Assembly: GCF_946478805.1 (NCBI RefSeq)
Contig: NZ_CAMLDC010000005.1
Location: 124,001 to 188,000, forward strand
Source of the DNA: an uncultured Fluviicola sp.
GTDB lineage: Bacteria; Bacteroidota; Bacteroidia; Flavobacteriales; Crocinitomicaceae
Direction of reading: 5' to 3'
DNA length: 64,000 nt
The translations under genes and the position numbers were made by a program. Shown here piece after piece: positions 61,821-64,000 of this stretch. The notes under the pieces are model-generated. The model was not told where the DNA came from and did not search any database. It saw only the letters and a program-made list of their open reading frames with translations. How positions within the stretch are numbered: the stretch's first letter is position 1; the number at the start of each line of letters is the position of its first letter.

Positions 61821-61838
61821 AGCCAGTGATAACTGGCT
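61821..61838. other. Small hairpin after the nuclease gene
   Basis: AGCCAGT (61821-61827) and ACTGGCT (61832-61838) with a GATA loop. It lies 24 bases past the stop at 61797, without a long T-run, so its role as a terminator is uncertain. Confidence 0.35.
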
Positions 61839-61859
61839 ATAATAAACAAAATACTATAG

Positions 61860-61889
61860 GGGGTGGTTTCACACGTGTGGAACCACCCC
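61860..61889. other. Long GC-rich inverted repeat in the nuclease-RDD gap
   Basis: GGGGTGGTT (61860-61868) and AACCACCCC (61881-61889) enclose a palindromic CACACGTGTG with one unpaired base each side. This is a 28-base near-perfect palindrome, more symmetric than the usual terminator, and no T tract follows. A terminator or a protein-binding site are both possible. Confidence 0.45.
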
Positions 61890-61979
61890 ACTTAAATCCC
61901 GTAAATTCTCGTACAAGACCTTAAAAATGAAGCCTATTTGTTCTTTAATTTGTATTTTCGATTTCACATCTCTTAGGGT

Positions 61980-62732
61980 ATGAAAACAATTTCCTTCACA
62001 ACATCGCAATTCGTTACGATCGATTATGAGCTTGCAAGCCCTGCTTACAGAGCAGTTTCTGCTTTTTTGGATCTTGTTTTCTTGCTGATTTATTTATTGA
62101 TAGCTAGCTATTTCATCAGTGCCAATTTGTTGGATTTGGATATGAACTCCCTTCAGAACAGACAGTCTTTCCTTAGTATTTTCTTGTTGCGTTTGCCTTG
62201 GTTGTTGTACTCTCCGGTTATTGAATATCTGACAAATGGCCGCTCATTGGGAAAACTCATCATGGGAATTCGCGTGGTGAAAAGCAATGGTGAAACTGCG
62301 GGTTTAAGGGAATATTTCACCCGTTGGATTTTCCGGATCGTAGATATCTGGGTTGGTGGCTTTGGGTTCCTGGCTTTACTTGTTTCCGGTACAACGGAGA
62401 AAAGACAACGGATCGGTGATATTATGGCAGATACCGTAGTTATCAAAGTGAAAGACACCCAATTATACAATTTGAAAGACGTATTGTCCATTAAAAATTC
62501 GGATAATCACGTTCCGACCTATCCTAATGTCATTCGTTTTTCGGATGAGGATATGTTACTGATCAAGAATACGATTTTAAGGGTGCAGCGCTATCCGAAT
62601 CAGCCGAATAAGGATTTTGCAATCGAATTGGCGGATGAAACTGCTCGTTTGATAGGTTTACAGGAAACTCCTCAGAAGCGGATGGAATTCTTAAAAACCG
62701 TTTTACAGGATTACGTGGTATTAACACGTTAA
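61980..62732 (+). CDS. RDD family membrane protein
   Basis: A 250-residue protein. It has the RDD core: ELASPAYRAVSAFLDLVFLL with Arg and Asp in the first helix, then SPVIEYLTNGRSLGKLIMGI and VVKSNGETAGLREYFTRWIF, and three membrane helices overall. The family is of unknown function; some members are Na+/H+ antiporter-like. A soluble C-terminal tail of about 90 residues (FSDEDMLLIKNTILRVQRYP) is longer than in minimal members. It lies 8-12 bases upstream of rsmI and is probably co-transcribed with it. Confidence 0.88.
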   Translation: MKTISFTTSQFVTIDYELASPAYRAVSAFLDLVFLLIYLLIASYFISANLLDLDMNSLQNRQSFLSIFLLRLPWLLYSPVIEYLTNGRSLGKLIMGIRVVKSNGETAGLREYFTRWIFRIVDIWVGGFGFLALLVSGTTEKRQRIGDIMADTVVIKVKDTQLYNLKDVLSIKNSDNHVPTYPNVIRFSDEDMLLIKNTILRVQRYPNQPNKDFAIELADETARLIGLQETPQKRMEFLKTVLQDYVVLTR

Positions 62733-62743
62733 AAGAGAAATTG

Positions 62744-63418
62744 ATGGGTGTGTTGTTTGTTGTTCCGACTCCTGTTGGAAATCTGGAGGATATTACGTTA
62801 AGAGCGATTCGATTGCTCAAAGAAGCAGAACTGATTTATTCTGAGGATACGCGTGTAACGAAGAAATTACTCTCACACCTGGAAATTACCGGAAAACACA
62901 TCATTCCTTTTCATGCACATAATGAGCACAAGCAATTGGAACGTTCTGTTCAAACGGTCCGGGAAAATGAATGTACGGTTTTGGTTTCCGATGCCGGAAC
63001 ACCGGCAATTTCCGATCCCGGGTTCTTATTGGTAAGGGCTTGTGTGGAGGCAGGTTTGGAAGTGACTTGTTTACCCGGCCCGACAGCTTTTGTCCCGGCA
63101 CTGGTTGCAAGCGGTTTTCCATGTGACCGCTTTTTGTATGAAGGATTTTTACCGCATAAGAAAGGAAGACAAACCAAGTGGCTTTCGATTTTAGAAGAAG
63201 AACGAACAGTTGTTTTCTATGAATCACCGCACCGGATCATTAAAGCTTTAGAAGAATGTGTTGCAATTTTAGGATCTACCAGACAAGTTTGTGTGGCACG
63301 CGAAATCAGTAAATTCTTTGAAGAGTTCAAACGCGGAACCGCGCAGGAAGTATTAGCTTATTACAAAGCTAACCCACCAAAAGGAGAAATCGTTCTATTG
63401 ATAAAAGGAAACGGATAA
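62744..63418 (+). CDS. rsmI: 16S rRNA (cytidine-2'-O)-methyltransferase RsmI
   Basis: A 224-residue SAM-dependent methyltransferase of the tetrapyrrole methylase fold. Motifs: LFVVPTPVGNLEDITLRAIR at the start, YSEDTRVTKKLL, SDAGTPAISDPGFLLVRACV, CLPGPTAFVPALVASGFPCD and EGFLPHKKGRQ. It modifies C1402 of 16S rRNA. The ATG at 62744 is preferred to the TTG codon just before it. Slightly shorter than the E. coli protein at the C-terminus, as often in Bacteroidota. Confidence 0.95.
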   Translation: MGVLFVVPTPVGNLEDITLRAIRLLKEAELIYSEDTRVTKKLLSHLEITGKHIIPFHAHNEHKQLERSVQTVRENECTVLVSDAGTPAISDPGFLLVRACVEAGLEVTCLPGPTAFVPALVASGFPCDRFLYEGFLPHKKGRQTKWLSILEEERTVVFYESPHRIIKALEECVAILGSTRQVCVAREISKFFEEFKRGTAQEVLAYYKANPPKGEIVLLIKGNG

Positions 63419-63439
63419 GCTTTTTCAAACCTATCCGTT
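63410..63439. terminator. Weak hairpin after rsmI
   Basis: AACGGATA (63410-63417) and TATCCGTT (63432-63439) pair across the rsmI stop codon, with a 14-base T-rich loop. No long T-run follows; a weak terminator at best. Confidence 0.35.
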
Positions 63440-63484
63440 CTATATCTGAAGTATTACTTTTTTATCTTTTGGCCCTAAAGTCCT

Positions 63485-64000
63485 CTATTGAGTAATAAAC
63501 CCGAACTGTGATCCGGAAGAAGTATCCTCCCCATCAAAGGTCATTACAGGAATAGCCAATTCGTTTTCCGCCAAACTTTGAATCAGATTCGTGGAGAAGA
63601 TGGAGAACATATCTTGATAATGTGTTGCGGCCAATAGATCTGCGTTCACCTCACGGCAGTATTCAATCAGGTTTTTCTCAAAATTGGTTGAATCCAGTAA
63701 ATGGATTGTTGCCGGCAGACCGTGTTCTTGTAAATACCCGTTCGCAACATGTAAATTCACTTCGATCTGTTGCATCAGACCTTCATCAGAAAAGCGTTGA
63801 CCAACTAAGAACAGCTTGGAATTAAACACTTGTGCGACTTTAGAAGCGTAGCGAACAACCTGAACGCTCTCTTTCGCTAAATCTACCGTCATAACGATGG
63901 ATTTGATTTTATGAAAAGAGGTGTCTTGCTGAGTCAGTATAATTGGAACATTACTGTTGGAAACCACAGATAAGGCAGGGCTTCCGAATATTTTTTGCCA
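63485..64000 (-). CDS. Universal stress protein, 3' part (5' end outside window)
   Basis: The frame runs to the right edge (WQKIFGSPALSVVSNSNVPI), so the start is outside. The visible 171 residues include the end of one UspA-like domain (FGSPALSVVSNSNVPIILTQ, the conserved end motif of Usp domains) and a second complete domain (IKSIVMTVDLAKESVQVVRY to AENELAIPVMTFDG). This indicates a two-domain Usp, common in Bacteroidota. The second domain lacks a clear GxxGxS ATP-binding run. The protein is convergent with rsmI. Confidence 0.85.
   Translation of the reverse strand, partial: WQKIFGSPALSVVSNSNVPIILTQQDTSFHKIKSIVMTVDLAKESVQVVRYASKVAQVFNSKLFLVGQRFSDEGLMQQIEVNLHVANGYLQEHGLPATIHLLDSTNFEKNLIEYCREVNADLLAATHYQDMFSIFSTNLIQSLAENELAIPVMTFDGEDTSSGSQFGFITQ

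Noticed and set aside
1..64000. tRNA, rRNA, insertion sequence or CRISPR array
   Set aside because: No cloverleaf, rRNA segment, transposase or spaced repeat was seen by reading; a tRNAscan or CRISPR search would settle it.

Overview
The window is chromosomal DNA from a member of the Bacteroidota, most likely a flavobacterial lineage near Fluviicola/Crocinitomicaceae; the genus is inference. The phylum call rests on eight secreted proteins ending in type IX secretion (T9SS) type A sorting domains, on TAnnTTTG-type promoter boxes, on a LemA-DUF2207 pair, and on an sdhCAB operon with one fused cytochrome b subunit. I see no rRNA, tRNA, CRISPR array, insertion sequence or prophage.

Layout. 1-11 kb: the end of a carbamoyltransferase gene, lemA-DUF2207, a feoAB iron-uptake operon with a 40-residue Cys-rich microprotein, then a leftward run of VOC-EVE-MarR-xseA-small membrane protein-xseB. 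Upstream of that run is a second leftward operon: a SecD-like lipoprotein, another lipoprotein, an unknown protein and a VOC protein. 11-20 kb: an AT-rich FRG-domain gene, metG, a ClC channel, a small lipoprotein, DUF1003-MpaB oxygenase, a secreted protein and PIN-PhoH. 20-34 kb: three consecutive large SprB-repeat T9SS proteins that share one C-terminal module, then radA, a T9SS lysyl-endopeptidase-like protease and a thioredoxin-like protein. 34-40 kb: a secreted protein, uridine kinase and a 1206-residue NtrY-like sensor kinase overlap in one rightward unit. 40-48 kb: a DUF2341 T9SS protein, a PA-domain T9SS protein, and a rightward pair made of a coiled-coil surface protein and a GH5-like T9SS protein. 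47.7-54.7 kb: sdhCAB interrupted by a four-helix-bundle gene, a sugar transporter with an extra loop, and SCO1. 54.7-64 kb: a TonB-dependent receptor, a PKD/repeat T9SS protein, an M42 peptidase, an endo/exonuclease/phosphatase protein, an RDD protein, rsmI, and the 3' part of a universal stress protein gene.

How the genes work together. Housekeeping genes alternate with a large secreted inventory of adhesin-like proteins, a protease and a putative glycosidase, as expected for a surface-associated or polymer-degrading aquatic bacterium. Most T9SS genes are followed by strong intrinsic terminators, so each is probably its own transcription unit. No clearly new multi-gene system stands out. The best leads are a palindrome-covered promoter that probably autoregulates the VOC-EVE-MarR(-xse) run, the small membrane protein coupled to xseA, the stand-alone SecD P1-like lipoprotein, the FRG gene, and the repeat-flanked four-helix-bundle gene inside the sdh operon.
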